A stretch of DNA of 64,000 nt from Saliniramus fredricksonii (GTDB lineage Bacteria > Pseudomonadota > Alphaproteobacteria > Rhizobiales > Beijerinckiaceae). Below, one piece after another: positions 45,275 through 55,687 of this stretch. Where the stretch lies: NCBI RefSeq assembly GCF_900094735.1, contig NZ_FMBM01000001.1:1116001-1180000 (forward strand). Direction: 5' to 3'. Both the position numbers and the translations under genes were made by a program. Under the pieces are notes generated by a model. It saw nothing but the letters and a program-made list of their open reading frames with translations. It did not search any database and had not been told where the DNA came from. How positions within the stretch are numbered: the stretch's first letter is position 1; each line of letters opens with the position of its first letter.

Positions 45275-45790
45275 CCCGCCGACGCCGTTCAGGTAATCGT
45301 CTCCGGCTCCGCCGATGATGTGGTCGTTCCGGGTCGCGGAGCCCACGAGGTTGTCGTCGCCCACAGTGCCTTCGAGCATCGTTGGACCGCTTTCGGCGCC
45401 CAGCGGATTGCCTGCCATGTCGACGAAGCCGAAATCATCGAGGCTGGCATCGGTCATGTCCTCAAAGAAGAAATCCGTCCCGTCGGCAAGATAGATTTGT
45501 GCGCCGTTCCAGTATTGGTAGAAAGAGATATCCGCGAGTGCGACGCCGTCGAGGGCGATGCGATCCTGGTTCGGATCGAAGCCGATCACGTTATTCATGC
45601 CGTCGCCGGTGCGGAAGGCGAAGGTGTCGGCCCCGGTGCCGGAATGCAGGATGTCGTTGCCGGTGCCGCCGTCGAGAATGTTGTTGCCTCCGGTCGCATA
45701 GATCTCGTCATCGCCGGCGCCCCCGATGATCCGTTGATCGAGCTCCGCATCCCCGAACAGCACGTCATCGCCATCCGTCCCCTCCAGCAA

Positions 45791-45916
45791 TTCGGGGTCG
45801 GGTTCGGGGTCAGGTTCCGGCTCCGGTTCAGGCTCCGGTTCAAGCTCCGGCTCCGGTTCAGGCTCCGGTTCAAGCTCCGGCTCCGGCTCCGGCTCGGGTT
45901 CGGGTTCGGGGTCGCT
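45791..45916 (-). repeat. Glu-Pro-rich low-complexity linker repeat in RTX gene
   Basis: About 40 codons of imperfect 6-base units (GAACCG / GAGCCG / GAACCT) encode alternating Glu-Pro with occasional Leu-Glu and Asp-Pro. It forms a stiff, acidic spacer between the N-terminal region and the C-terminal RTX region. Hexamer units can expand or shrink without frame loss. Confidence 0.9.
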
Positions 45917-48284
45917 TCCATTCGCGTTCGCATCGACCATAGCCTGTAGCGGATCGCCCTTGAGGCCGTCTTCGGAGAATTCCGGTGCTTCGGCGAGCTC
46001 CGGCGCCGGGACGGGTTCGTCGAATGACGGGCGTTCGATCGTCAGATAGGGGTCCAGATTGATGATCGGGCTCAGATCATACTGTACGACTTCGCCATCA
46101 ATGATGAAGGTATCCGAGGCTTTTGGATTGACAATGACGATCGTCCGCTCATGGATTTCGTAATCCCACTCGTCCGGGCCGAGATGACTGAAAAAATCAA
46201 TACCGAAGCGCTGGAATTCCATGCGCTCGAGAAGACTTGTATCAGAGGCATGGGCAATCATTGGAGCAACGTTGCCGGTGAATTCGTAAATATCTGAATC
46301 AGGGCCGCCGTAAATAATAAGTGGGCTTCCATTAAAATCTAAAATTGTATCAACTCTGAAATAATCATTGCCCTCACCACCGAGAAGGATGGTTGGTTGG
46401 GTGTACCAGGAATCTGTGATGTCATAGTAGAATTCGTCGTTTCCCATTCCGCCTTCCAGAACAAGTTCCTGGTGAAAATATTGCGCTCCGGGGTCGATGA
46501 CGTTGAAAACATCACCGTGGTCTGAGCCAATAATCTTTTGCGTATTTTGTACAAGAGAGCCGTCGGAAACATGTGTATAAATGTTGCCCTGGTCAACCCA
46601 AACAAGTTCTCCAAAGAATCCGCCGCTTGGTTCAAAATTTGCTACGCGTTCGATCGTAAAGGTAAGACTGGTTTCCGATTGCGAGCGATCATAGGTGTTA
46701 AATCCGCCGCCGCCGTCAATCATGGAATTTCCGCCCTCGACGCGGAACCAGTCGCCATGATCCGAGCCGGTGACGGTGTTGGCACCGCCGGGTGTAACCA
46801 GGAAGACACCTTCCGCCATCTCGCTGAAATCGAACACGTCGTCGTGTTCGCTGCCGATGAAATAGCCGACATTCTCGATCTCGATTTCGTCTTCATCAGT
46901 GCCCACGGCCACCGCCGCAGTCGCGCCGGAGAAATCGACCACATTGACGCCGCCGCGCCCGTCGATGAACGCCTCACCGCCATCCAGCAGGGAATAGTCA
47001 TCGCCCTGCGTGCCGATGAAGCGCTGGAAATTCGCGATCGAAATTGTGTAATCATCGATCATCAGCCGCCCCGCGACCGCGTCGACGACGAGGCCTTGTG
47101 CATCCAATGCCACCTCGAACGTGTTCTCTCCTTCGTAACCATCAATTTCGAGAAATTCGATACGGTCATAGCCGTTCATGAAAATGAAAAGATCATCATA
47201 GCTGGAGCCAATGAAAGTATTTATCGCAAAAAGGCGATCTATATCGAAGTGATTGCCGTTGAATACGCGAATTTGGTCTTCGCGTCCGGATGACTCAAAT
47301 CCAATATAAGCGGTGACACCCAACATAGCATTATTATAGGAGACCGTATTACGCCCGCGATTGCCATAAACCAGGTTCTCACCACCACCGTGCATTTCAA
47401 ATGTATCATCTTTATCCCCACCAATCAGGACGTCACTAGAATTCGTTGAAACCAGTGTGTTTTCAACACGAAGACGCCCAATTTGCATATCAGAATCAAA
47501 GTATACATCCCGATCAATATCGAAATAAGATTCAATATTTTGCAACATTTCGTTATTGTTAGATTCAACTAATGCTAATGTACCTATTAGACCGATGTCA
47601 TTATTATACATCGTTGACAGCAAATCACCGATTCCTGCTACCATGTTATTCATTTGATCTAAAGCAAATTCGTAGCCTTGCAAATGCGCAAACATATTGT
47701 AAATCGGTCGATTGCCGTTAATTATAATATTTTGAAAGAACGTATCTTCTCCAAGATACATGAAGAGTGAATTACCTGCCCACCCTGCTGAATCATTATC
47801 CAATAAATCTCTTGTAATAGAGCCAGCATCCTTCAAACCAAGTTCATAAATATTCGGCAAAACCGCCGGGCCGCCTGCATCGACATTTTCCAGTATCGTA
47901 TCGAATACGGAGCGTGCAATCCCATCAGACGCCTCTTGTACCGTGTCATCGGTTGCCGGCTCGTTCAGCCGGAGGTCCATCTGATAATTTGTATAATTAC
48001 GGATAAAGGCGGCAAAATCTCCGATATCCTGATTGACATCATGGGCGCCGTTAATCCAGAGTCAGGCCGATTGGCTGACACCTGCCTTGGGTCCGGAGCC
48101 GTCCGGTTCCGTAATGAGATCGTACAGAACCTGGTACGCGTGCCCCCAGTCTTCAGTAGCGCGAGCAGCCTGTAACTGTGCGATTTCGTCTTCTGTGAAT
48201 TGATAAGACATTTGTTCCTCATGGTTTTGTCTATTAAAGTTCGAAGGGGTAATTCTAAAAAAGAGCCTTTAATCCAATTGATAT

Positions 48285-49133
48285 TTAATCACGAAATATC
48301 TTGGAAATAATTACTAATTTTTCTGTAATTAAATCATCAATTAGAGAGCTATTAAAAGTACTAAAATAGTAATAAGTCTCAATTAAGAATCCAGTTTCAT
48401 GGAAAATTAGTAATTTACAGAAATGACCCTGAAAACGACTGCGTGGATGACTGATACCAATGTCTCGTTTGCAGCCATTTTCAAAGGTAAAATTTAAATT
48501 CTCAATTTTACCACTTCTTCTGAAATCTTCATGTCCAAATAAAATCCCTGGAAAGCCAGTTATATTGGGACTTGAATGAAAGCGATTTTGGCGAACACTA
48601 AGGCTATTCCTCCATTGGAAAAATTCTAGTTTTGAGTCAGTCGATAAATCGCCTATCGCGCGACAAAACCGGACATTCCAGTCGCCATTGTCCGGTCTAC
48701 AAGGCGACCCCGTATCGGATCCGAAATTGAACAGCCCGAATGCGATGATCGGGACGGCGTCGTGGCGCTCCTCCAGCATGGCGAGCATTTGCTGCTGATA
48801 GGGATTGCGTTCGAAACCGTGCGGCATGAAATCCACCTGCCTGACTTCACCATCGAGCACGAGCGTGATGTGCATGCCGGTGCCGCGCGGCAGATTGAAC
48901 GCGACACCGTTCAGCGAGACGCGGATCGGGCGCCCGCCGAGCGGTTCATAGGCGTAATCGGCATAATAGGGCGGGGGCTCGGGCGTCTCCGGCTCGAACC
49001 AGGCGCGAAAGCCCGGATCGTTCTCGTAGAGATGCTGCATCAGCAGCGCGAGCCCGAATACGCTCGCGGCGAGGAGCGCGAGGATCATCGGCGCACCGCG
49101 CCAGACCCTGCCGGAAAACAGAAACCGTATCAC
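48285..49133 (-). CDS. Membrane-anchored protein of unknown function upstream of the RTX gene
   Basis: 282 residues. A signal-anchor helix (MILALLAASVFGLALLM, ~16-34) is followed by a Pro/Tyr-rich segment (PETPEPPPYYADYAYEP) and a presumably periplasmic domain with four Cys. No family recognised. The first ~155 codons are host-like in composition, while the last ~125 codons (48285-48660) are strikingly AT-rich. The frame uses a GTG at 49133; an ATG at 49088 is an alternative. It ends 73 bases before the RTX start on the same strand, so the two may be an operon. Confidence 0.65.
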   Translation of the reverse strand: MIRFLFSGRVWRGAPMILALLAASVFGLALLMQHLYENDPGFRAWFEPETPEPPPYYADYAYEPLGGRPIRVSLNGVAFNLPRGTGMHITLVLDGEVRQVDFMPHGFERNPYQQQMLAMLEERHDAVPIIAFGLFNFGSDTGSPCRPDNGDWNVRFCRAIGDLSTDSKLEFFQWRNSLSVRQNRFHSSPNITGFPGILFGHEDFRRSGKIENLNFTFENGCKRDIGISHPRSRFQGHFCKLLIFHETGFLIETYYYFSTFNSSLIDDLITEKLVIISKIFRD

Positions 49134-49312
49134 CAGACCCGCCCGAAACTGACCACACGCGGCGGTGCCTGAAGCCCCGGGGCGGCGCTTTCGGGCAGCA
49201 AGCCGTAGGGAAGTGTTTAGCCTGCGGGATCGAATTCGGCAATCTTGAATTGCCGGATATTAGCACTTGCGCCGCCACGCCGCAGGGCAGCGCGGCGGCA
49301 TCCGCGCGCCCC

Positions 49313-49639
49313 TCACAGGCTCAGCATATAGGCGATGATGTCGGCGCGGTCCTGGTCGTCCTCGGCATAATGATCGGGCAGGAAGGCTTCGAGCGCTTCT
49401 GTCTTCTCCGCATCATCCGCGCCTTCGACGCGCGCGATGATGCGTGCCGGAGCGGCGTGGCAGGAGGCGCAACTGGCCTCGTAGGCCGCCTCGCCGCGGG
49501 TCACGTCAGCTTCTTCCGTCGCATGGGCCGGCGCGAGCGGTGCTGCGAGGGCGAAGGTGAGTGCGGTGCCGGCGACCATGAGCCCGCGCGTGAGGCGCTT
49601 CAGGTGAAAATGCCGCTCTTCACCGAGTGCTTCGAACAT
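49313..49639 (-). CDS. Small c-type cytochrome
   Basis: 108 residues. A signal peptide (LTRGLMVAGTALTFALAAP, cleavage after AHA near residue 40) precedes a single haem-binding site CASCH (Cys57, Cys60, His61). A C-terminal Met in IIAYMLSL can be the sixth haem ligand. It should be a periplasmic class I cytochrome carrying electrons for an unknown partner. The ATG at 49639 follows GGGGAGAAG. It is transcribed toward the hypothetical/RTX region and stands alone. Confidence 0.88.
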   Translation of the reverse strand: MFEALGEERHFHLKRLTRGLMVAGTALTFALAAPLAPAHATEEADVTRGEAAYEASCASCHAAPARIIARVEGADDAEKTEALEAFLPDHYAEDDQDRADIIAYMLSL

Positions 49640-49792
49640 GTGCTTCTCCCCTCGTTGGTGGTTTCGCCGCATCGCGCGGGTCTGATCGTGAGCGCGGATG
49701 CGGCATGACAACGCATGAAGGGTAACCCGGTTCGCGTGTGACGCAAGCCGCACTTTCGGGCGGGGCGTCGGCTCGCACGGGCGCCTGCACCA

Positions 49793-49825
49793 ACGAAAAC
49801 GCGCGGGATGACGAGCACCCCGCGC
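49793..49825 (-). terminator. Intrinsic terminator downstream of leuC
   Basis: On the minus strand GCGCGGGG, a 9-base loop and TCCCGCGC are followed by GTTTTCGTTG. The stem lies about 30 bases after the leuC stop. Confidence 0.75.
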
Positions 49826-49854
49826 GCAAAAGCCCGATCGGAGGGACGCCCGGC

Positions 49855-51282
49855 TCACGACATGGCGTAAGCGGCCGTCTCCAGCTCACGGATATCGACG
49901 AAATGGCCCGCGATCGCGGCAGCCGCCGCCATGGAGGGCGAGACCAGATGGGTGCGGCCCTTGAAGCCCTGACGGCCTTCGAAATTGCGGTTCGAGGTCG
50001 AGGCGCAGCGCTCGCCGGCCTCGAGCCGGTCCGCATTCATGGCCAGACACATGGAGCAGCCCGGCTCGCGCCATTCGAAACCGGCCTCGAGGAAGATCTT
50101 GTCGAGACCTTCCGCTTCGGCCTGCAGCTTCACCAGCCCCGAGCCCGGCACCACCATGGCCTGGACGTGGTCGGCGACCTTCTGGCCCGCGACGATGGCG
50201 GCGGCGGCGCGCAGATCCTCGATCCGGGCATTGGTGCACGAGCCGATGAAGACGCGGTCGAGCCTGATGTCGGTGATCTTCGTGCCCGGCTTCAGATCCA
50301 TGTATTCGAGCGCACGCCATTTCGAGCGGCGCTTGTTCTCGTCCGGAATAGCGTCGGGATCGGGCACTTCGCCGGTGACGGAAATGACGTCCTCCGGGCT
50401 CGTCCCCCAGCTCACGATCGGCGGCAGATTGGCCGCATCGAGGCGGATTTCCTTGTCGAACACGGCGCCGTCATCGGTCTTGAGGCTCTCCCAATAGGCG
50501 ACCGCACGATCCCAGGCCTCGCCCTTGGGCGCCTTGGGGCGATCCTTGAGATAGGCGTAGGTCTTCTCGTCGGGTGCGATCAGCCCGGCGCGGGCGCCGC
50601 CCTCGATCGACATGTTGCAGATCGTCATCCGGCCCTCGATCGAGAGCTCACGGATGGCCTCGCCGGCATATTCGATGACGTGGCCGGTGCCGCCGGCAGT
50701 GCCGATCTCGCCGATGATGGCGAGGATGATGTCCTTCGCGCCCACGCCCTTCGGCAACTTGCCGTCGACGATGACGCGCATGTTCTTCGCCTTGCTCTGG
50801 ATCAGCGTCTGGGTGGCGAGAACATGCTCGACCTCCGAGGTGCCGATGCCCTGGGCGAGCGCACCGAAGGCGCCGTGGGTCGAAGTGTGGCTGTCGCCGC
50901 AAACGATGGTGGTGCCGGGCAGGGTGAAGCCCTGTTCGGGGCCGACCACATGCACGATGCCCTGGCGCGCATCGCGCTCGTCGTAATATTCGAGGCCGAA
51001 ATCAGCCGCGTTCTGCGCCAGCGTCTCGACCTGGATGCGGCTTTCCGGATCGGCGATGCCGACGGAGCGGTCCGTGGTGGGGACGTTGTGATCGACGACG
51101 GCCAGCGTGCGCATCGGCGCGCGGACCTTGCGCCCGGCATTGCGGAGCCCCTCGAAGGCCTGCGGGCTGGTGACCTCGTGCACGAGATGGCGGTCGATAT
51201 AGATGAGGCAGGTCCCGTCGGGCTGGGTCTCGACGACGTGATCGTCCCAGATCTTGTCGTACATGGTGCGGGGCTTCGTCAT
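49855..51282 (-). CDS. leuC: 3-isopropylmalate dehydratase large subunit
   Basis: 475 residues. Aconitase-family iron-sulfur enzyme that isomerises 2- to 3-isopropylmalate in leucine synthesis. [33 protein letters not shown] and [11 protein letters not shown] together hold the [4Fe-4S] Cys ligands. The start is at [17 protein letters not shown] (51282); the upstream in-frame ATG at 51354 adds unconserved residues. leuD is not adjacent. Confidence 0.96.
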   Translation of the reverse strand: MTKPRTMYDKIWDDHVVETQPDGTCLIYIDRHLVHEVTSPQAFEGLRNAGRKVRAPMRTLAVVDHNVPTTDRSVGIADPESRIQVETLAQNAADFGLEYYDERDARQGIVHVVGPEQGFTLPGTTIVCGDSHTSTHGAFGALAQGIGTSEVEHVLATQTLIQSKAKNMRVIVDGKLPKGVGAKDIILAIIGEIGTAGGTGHVIEYAGEAIRELSIEGRMTICNMSIEGGARAGLIAPDEKTYAYLKDRPKAPKGEAWDRAVAYWESLKTDDGAVFDKEIRLDAANLPPIVSWGTSPEDVISVTGEVPDPDAIPDENKRRSKWRALEYMDLKPGTKITDIRLDRVFIGSCTNARIEDLRAAAAIVAGQKVADHVQAMVVPGSGLVKLQAEAEGLDKIFLEAGFEWREPGCSMCLAMNADRLEAGERCASTSNRNFEGRQGFKGRTHLVSPSMAAAAAIAGHFVDIRELETAAYAMS

Positions 51283-51448
51283 CCTCGGTCTCTCCTCGTC
51301 CTGCCGACGGCGGCTTCGAAACGGCCCGGCGCCGACATAAAAATCCATCGTCATCCTTGTAGTCGCTCATTCTCACGCCGATCAAGGGCGAAAGCATGGC
51401 GCGCATGCGCAGGAAGGCGCGCAGCGAAGCCGATATGAGACACAAGAC

Positions 51449-51481
51449 GAAAAACGGCGCGGCCTCGCTCGAAGCCGCGCC
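51449..51481 (-). terminator. Intrinsic terminator downstream of rplS
   Basis: On the minus strand GGCGCGGC, a 10-base loop and GCCGCGCC are followed by GTTTTTCG. The perfect 8-base stem begins about 27 bases after the rplS stop, and the T run makes it a standard rho-independent terminator. Confidence 0.85.
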
Positions 51482-51507
51482 GGAAATCGCTGCAGGCGGG
51501 ATACGCC

Positions 51508-51945
51508 TTATTCGGCCGCGGGCGTGCTGTCAGCGGCGGCGGCGGCAGCAGCCTTCTCGGCGGCGATGCGATCCTTGCGCGAGACGCGGTTGCGGTCGAC
51601 ACGCTCGGCGATACGCGCTGACTTGCCGCGACGGTCGCGCAGGTAATACAGCTTCGCGCGGCGGACCTTGCCGCGACGCACCAGCTTGATCGACTCGATC
51701 AGCGGCGAATACAGCGGGAAGACGCGCTCGACGCCCTCGCCGTAGGAAATCTTGCGGACGGTGAAGCTCTGGTTGAGCCCGCCGCCATTGCGCGCGATGC
51801 AGACGCCCTCATAGGCCTGCACGCGGGTGCGCTCGCCTTCACGGACGCGCACATTGACGATGACCGTATCGCCGGCGTCGAAATCGGGAAATTCCTTGCC
51901 GAGCTTTTCGATCTGCTCCTTGTCGAGCTGTTCGATGATGTTCAT
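51508..51945 (-). CDS. rplS: 50S ribosomal protein L19
   Basis: 145 residues. The L19 core is clear: [36 protein letters not shown] and [30 protein letters not shown]. It lies at the 30S-50S interface of the ribosome. An Ala-rich tail ([18 protein letters not shown]) extends beyond the E. coli length, as is usual in alphaproteobacteria. Confidence 0.97.
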   Translation of the reverse strand: MNIIEQLDKEQIEKLGKEFPDFDAGDTVIVNVRVREGERTRVQAYEGVCIARNGGGLNQSFTVRKISYGEGVERVFPLYSPLIESIKLVRRGKVRRAKLYYLRDRRGKSARIAERVDRNRVSRKDRIAAEKAAAAAAADSTPAAE

Positions 51946-52189
51946 GGCGCTTTTTGCTCCAGCCGTTGCATGGCCGCGACGATCACGGCATACGGGATTT
52001 CGGCATCCTGTTTTCAGTTGAGAGCCGGGCCATAACCCAATCTGCGCCGGTTGTCGAGCACAATCGACGTTCGAGGATCGCCGGGCGAAAAGTCGCCGCG
52101 CCCGTCAACTTGCCTGCGCCGGTCCTGCGGGGCAAGCTCGCGCCGGATAGGTTCACCGCAGATGCATCAAAAGAGTCTTCTCAACCATC

Positions 52190-52612
52190 ATGATCCGCCC
52201 CGTCCTCATCGCCCTCACCGCCGGCATCGTTCTGACCGCGCTGCTCTTTGCGATCTTCCTCTGGCTCGGCCCGCTCTTCTTCCTCGACGGGCGGCGGCCC
52301 TTCCAGATCAACTTTACCGTGGGCGCGCTTGCCGGGCTCGTCATCGGGATCGTGCTCGCGCGCTGGCGCGTGACGGTGGCGATCGGAGGATTGCGGGCGG
52401 CGGCGCTCGTGGCGATCCCCGGCATGCTGGTGATGGCGGCGGTGGGCTCGCATTTCCAGGTCTTCTTTCCCGCCCTCGATCCGGCTCTCGACAAAGTCTT
52501 CGGCTCGTGGATGCTGTGGTTCTACGGCTTCATGCTGATCGGCGGCGGGGTTGCCTGCCCGGCGAGACGCAAGCAAAAAGACGATAACGACAAGACAAAT
52601 CAGGGAGGATGA
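52190..52612 (+). CDS. Membrane protein of unknown function
   Basis: 140 residues with four hydrophobic segments (about 5-30, 43-58, 65-85, 105-125) and a short polar tail (ARRKQKDDNDKTNQGG). The lumenal-type segment FFLDGRRPFQINFTVGALAG is distinctive, but I cannot place it in a family. Its stop is 2 bases before the mmsB start, and the mmsB ribosome-binding site lies within its last codons, so the two are co-expressed. Confidence 0.68.
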   Translation: MIRPVLIALTAGIVLTALLFAIFLWLGPLFFLDGRRPFQINFTVGALAGLVIGIVLARWRVTVAIGGLRAAALVAIPGMLVMAAVGSHFQVFFPALDPALDKVFGSWMLWFYGFMLIGGGVACPARRKQKDDNDKTNQGG

Positions 52613-52614
52613 CC

Positions 52615-53499
52615 ATGACGAATATCGGTTTCATCGGTCTGGGCAATATGGGTGGGCCGATGGCGGCCAATCTGGTCAGGGCCGGGCATCGGGTGACGGG
52701 TTTCGACCTCTCGGCGCAATCCTGCGAGGCGGCGCGTGAAGCCGGCGTGGCGATCGCCGCCGACGCGCCGGGCGCCGTCGCGGAGGCAGAGGTGGTGATC
52801 ACCATGCTGCCCGCCGGCCGGCACGTGATCGAGGTCTTCGGCACGATTCTGCCGGCGATGCGGGACGGCGCGCTGGTGATCGATTGCTCCACCATCGATG
52901 TCGACAGCGCCCGCAAGGCGCATGAAATCGCCGCGCAGAAGAACTGCTTTTCGCTCGATGCGCCCGTATCGGGCGGTGTCGGCGGCGCGCAGGCCGCGAC
53001 GCTGACCTTCATGGCCGGCGGCGCGACGGAGGCCTTTGCCAAGGCCGAGCCGATCCTCCTGCAGATGGGACGCAAGGCGGTCCATTGCGGCGCGGCCGGC
53101 GCGGGCCAGGCGGCGAAGATCTGCAACAACATGATCCTCGGCATTTCCATGATCGGCGTGGCCGAGGCCTTCGTGCTCGCTGAGAAACTCGGCCTGTCGC
53201 ATCAGGCTTTGTTCGATGTGGCCTCCACCTCCTCGGGACAATGCTGGTCGCTCACCACCTATTGCCCGGTTCCTGGCCCGGTGCCGACCAGCCCGGCCAA
53301 CAACGATTACAAGCCGGGTTTCGCAGCGGGGCTGATGCTCAAGGATCTCGGCCTCGCGCAGGAGGCGGCGCAGACAAGCGGGGCGGTCACCCCCCTTGGT
53401 GAACATGCCCGCGCCATCTATGAGCATTTCAACGCACAGGGTTTCGCAGACAAGGATTTCTCGGCAATTGTCGAGCACCTGCGCGCCGGCCGTGACTGA
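52615..53499 (+). CDS. mmsB: 3-hydroxyisobutyrate dehydrogenase
   Basis: 294 residues. It oxidises 3-hydroxyisobutyrate to methylmalonate semialdehyde with NAD+, a late step of valine degradation. The NAD-binding motif is GFIGLGNMGGPMAANLV. The substrate signature DAPVSGGVGGAQAATLTFM and the catalytic Lys in GAGQAAKICNNMILGI are present. The C-terminal DYKPGFAAGLMLKDLGLAQ is typical of MmsB rather than of general beta-hydroxyacid dehydrogenases. The ATG at 52615 is chosen for its GGGAGG spacing over the ATG six bases earlier. Confidence 0.94.
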   Translation: MTNIGFIGLGNMGGPMAANLVRAGHRVTGFDLSAQSCEAAREAGVAIAADAPGAVAEAEVVITMLPAGRHVIEVFGTILPAMRDGALVIDCSTIDVDSARKAHEIAAQKNCFSLDAPVSGGVGGAQAATLTFMAGGATEAFAKAEPILLQMGRKAVHCGAAGAGQAAKICNNMILGISMIGVAEAFVLAEKLGLSHQALFDVASTSSGQCWSLTTYCPVPGPVPTSPANNDYKPGFAAGLMLKDLGLAQEAAQTSGAVTPLGEHARAIYEHFNAQGFADKDFSAIVEHLRAGRD

Positions 53500-53549
53500 A
53501 AGGCTCCTGTCGGGGGCCATGATCAAAGGGGGCGCACAGGCTTGCGGCC

Positions 53550-54497
53550 ATGAACGAGAATATTTCGGACAAGGCCGCATCCACCGAGATGCCTGCGCAT
53601 CTGCGTCCCTTCGACGCCAGGGCGTTTATGCTCTACGCCGCCGTGGTCGGCTCGTGGGGGTTCAGCTGGATCGCCTTGCGCATGCAGCTGGGCGTGGTGG
53701 CACCTGAAGTTTCGCTGTTGTGGCGATTCATGATCGCCGGTGCGGTCATGTGGGGCTGGGTGCTGATAACCCGCCAGCGGATCGCCTTTCCCGGGCGCCT
53801 GCACGCGGCTTTCGTCGCGGTGGGCGTGACCATGTTCTCGTTCAACTTCATCATGTATTACTATGGCGGTCTGACCATTCCGTCGGGCCTTCTCGCCGTC
53901 GCCTTCTCGCTGGCGGCGGTGGGCAATCCGCTGATGGCGGCGCTGTTCCTGCGCCAGCCGATCGCGCCGCGCGTAGCGCTTGGCGGGGTGATTGGCGTGA
54001 CCGGCGTCGCCTTTCTCTACTGGCCAGAAATAGCCGGATCGGGCTTTTCCGCTGCCGCTGCGACGGGACTCGCCCTGTGTCTTCTGGGTACCCTGAGCTT
54101 CTCGACGGGCAATATCGTCTCGGGCATGATCGGAAGCCGTGGTGTGCCGCTGATTCCGGCGATCACCTGGAGCATGACCTATTCGGTGATCTTTCTCTTC
54201 GGCCTCAGCCTGGTGCAGGGGCATGAATTCATCATCGAGCTGAACCTGCGTTATCTCGGCTCGCTGCTCTTTCTGGCGCTGATATCCTCGGTGGTGGCCT
54301 TTGCCGCCTATATCGGCCTCTTGCGCCGGATCGGTCCGGGGCGGGCGGGATATGCCACGGTGATGTTTCCCGTCGCCGCGCTTTCGGTCTCGACCGTTTT
54401 CGAAGGCTATAGCTGGACCCTGATCGCAGGGATCGGCGCCGTACTCGCGCTTGCCGGCAATCTCGTCGTCTTGCGCAATCCGAAATCCGCCGGCTGA
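53550..54497 (+). CDS. EamA/DMT-family transporter
   Basis: 315 residues, ten helices in two EamA repeats (LMLYAAVVGSWGFSWIALRM near residue 30; AVLALAGNLVVL at the end). A polar 25-residue N terminus precedes the first helix. Likely exports a metabolite. It follows mmsB by 50 bases on the same strand and is convergent with ruvA, 26 bases away. Confidence 0.87.
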   Translation: MNENISDKAASTEMPAHLRPFDARAFMLYAAVVGSWGFSWIALRMQLGVVAPEVSLLWRFMIAGAVMWGWVLITRQRIAFPGRLHAAFVAVGVTMFSFNFIMYYYGGLTIPSGLLAVAFSLAAVGNPLMAALFLRQPIAPRVALGGVIGVTGVAFLYWPEIAGSGFSAAAATGLALCLLGTLSFSTGNIVSGMIGSRGVPLIPAITWSMTYSVIFLFGLSLVQGHEFIIELNLRYLGSLLFLALISSVVAFAAYIGLLRRIGPGRAGYATVMFPVAALSVSTVFEGYSWTLIAGIGAVLALAGNLVVLRNPKSAG

Positions 54498-54523
54498 GCC
54501 GCCTGCGTGCAACGTGGCGACGC

Positions 54524-55144
54524 TCAGCGCGCGAGTTCGCGCAAGCCCAGCCGGATCAGTACCTGCGTCGTGGCATCCTCGCCGGCGGATTTCATCGCGG
54601 CGGCCACGGCGGCCGAGGCCTGCATCTGCGGATAACCGAGATTGACGAGCGCCGAGACCGCATCGGCGACGGCAGACGGCGCGGCACCTTCCTCCGATCC
54701 CGCTTCCGCGACCCGGGCCAGCGACGGATCGATCGGCGTGGCGGCGGGCGCCTTGTCCTTCAGTTCGGAGATGATACGCGCGGCGAGCTTGGGTCCCACC
54801 CCCGGGCCGCGCGCGATCGCCGCCTTGTCGCCGCTCGCCACGGCCTGCGCGACTTCGCCGGGTTCCAGCACGGCGAGAATGCCGAGCGCCACCTTCGCGC
54901 CCACCCCCTGCACGCTCTGCAGCAGGCGGAACCATTCCCGCTCGGCCTCGCTGCGAAAACCGTAGAGGCGGATCATGTCCTCGCGCACATGCGTCTCGAT
55001 GGCGAGCACCGCCGCCTCGCCGGTGCCGGGGAGGCGTTGCAGGGTGCGGCTGGAGCAATGCACCAGATAGCCTACCCCGTGCACGTCGAGGACGAGGTGG
55101 TCCTCGCCGATTGCATCGATGACACCTTTCAGCTTTCCGATCAT
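54524..55144 (-). CDS. ruvA: Holliday junction DNA helicase subunit RuvA
   Basis: 206 residues. The N-terminal OB domain ([26 protein letters not shown] in outline), helix-hairpin-helix motifs ([17 protein letters not shown] and [18 protein letters not shown]) and the flexible C-terminal domain that contacts RuvB ([18 protein letters not shown]) are all present. It binds the four-way junction. It starts 6 bases after ruvC ends on the same strand. No ruvB follows; a convergent EamA gene occupies that position. Confidence 0.96.
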   Translation of the reverse strand: MIGKLKGVIDAIGEDHLVLDVHGVGYLVHCSSRTLQRLPGTGEAAVLAIETHVREDMIRLYGFRSEAEREWFRLLQSVQGVGAKVALGILAVLEPGEVAQAVASGDKAAIARGPGVGPKLAARIISELKDKAPAATPIDPSLARVAEAGSEEGAAPSAVADAVSALVNLGYPQMQASAAVAAAMKSAGEDATTQVLIRLGLRELAR

Positions 55145-55150
55145 GCGGGG

Positions 55151-55687
55151 TCAGGCTCCGGCAGTGCCCGTGGCGGGGCGGCGCGCCATGTCGGCGGCGA
55201 GATTGCGCGCCTTGCGCTGATGCGCATGGGCGATAGCGATGGCGAGTGCATCCGCCGCATCGGCGGTGGGCGGCGTCGATTTCGGAAGCAGAATGCGCAC
55301 CATGGCCTGGACCTGCTTCTTATCGGCGTGGCCGACCCCGACGACGGTCTTCTTGACCTGGTTGGCCCCGTATTCCGCCACCGGCAGACCGGCCAGCGCG
55401 GGGACCAGCAGCGCCATGGCGCGGGCGTGGCCGAGCTTGAGGGTGGCCTGCGCATCCTTGTTCACGAAGGTCTCCTCGACGGAGACCTCGTCGGGCGCAT
55501 AAGCGCGCACGATCTCCCAGATCCCGTCATGCAGCGATCGCAGCCGGCTCGCGAGATCATCCTTGCCGTCGGAGGTGACGACCCCCGAAGCAATGTAGGA
55601 AAGCTGCGTGCCGGTGGAGGCGATCATGCCCCAGCCGGTGTTACGCAGGCCGGGATCGAGGCCGAGAATGCGGATTGTGTCGCTCAC
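55151..55687 (-). CDS. ruvC: Crossover junction endodeoxyribonuclease RuvC
   Basis: 178 residues from a GTG at 55687 ([20 protein letters not shown]). It resolves Holliday junctions. The first catalytic Asp is in [13 protein letters not shown], the Glu in [11 protein letters not shown], and the C-terminal Asp residues in [16 protein letters not shown]. Longer frames upstream are unconserved and start within AT-richer DNA. The length matches the ~173-residue standard. Confidence 0.95.
   Translation of the reverse strand: MSDTIRILGLDPGLRNTGWGMIASTGTQLSYIASGVVTSDGKDDLASRLRSLHDGIWEIVRAYAPDEVSVEETFVNKDAQATLKLGHARAMALLVPALAGLPVAEYGANQVKKTVVGVGHADKKQVQAMVRILLPKSTPPTADAADALAIAIAHAHQRKARNLAADMARRPATGTAGA

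Larger units (their letters stand above)
42666..48211 (-). pseudogene. Large RTX-type calcium-binding repeat protein, broken by a nonsense codon and an IS
   Basis: Without the IS (42724-44631) and one TCATG copy, 1211 codons run from ATG 48211 to TGA 42666-42668. Lesion 1: TGA at 48064-48062, codon 50, after PKAGVSQSA; the same frame continues [20 protein letters not shown]. Lesion 2: the IS, which cuts after FWFIGMT and leaves TGVNRSDLSFVNYDQIV on the far side. The main open part is 47980-44637. The N-terminal half has irregular repeat units ([18 protein letters not shown]); the C-terminal part has RTX nonapeptides ([17 protein letters not shown]). A Glu-Pro linker joins them. Such proteins are usually secreted by a type I system; none is visible here. 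Confidence 0.85.

Noticed and set aside
45791-45916. CRISPR-like or satellite repeat
   Set aside because: The short units are degenerate codons for alternating Glu-Pro within a long reading frame, with no spacers.
48062-48064. Selenocysteine reading of the in-frame TGA in the RTX gene
   Set aside because: No conserved redox motif at the site and I could not see a convincing hairpin immediately downstream; a nonsense mutation is simpler.
49313-49858. Longer form of the cytochrome c gene starting at 49858
   Set aside because: The added N terminus is not conserved-looking and would hide the signal peptide; ATG 49639 has a good ribosome-binding site.
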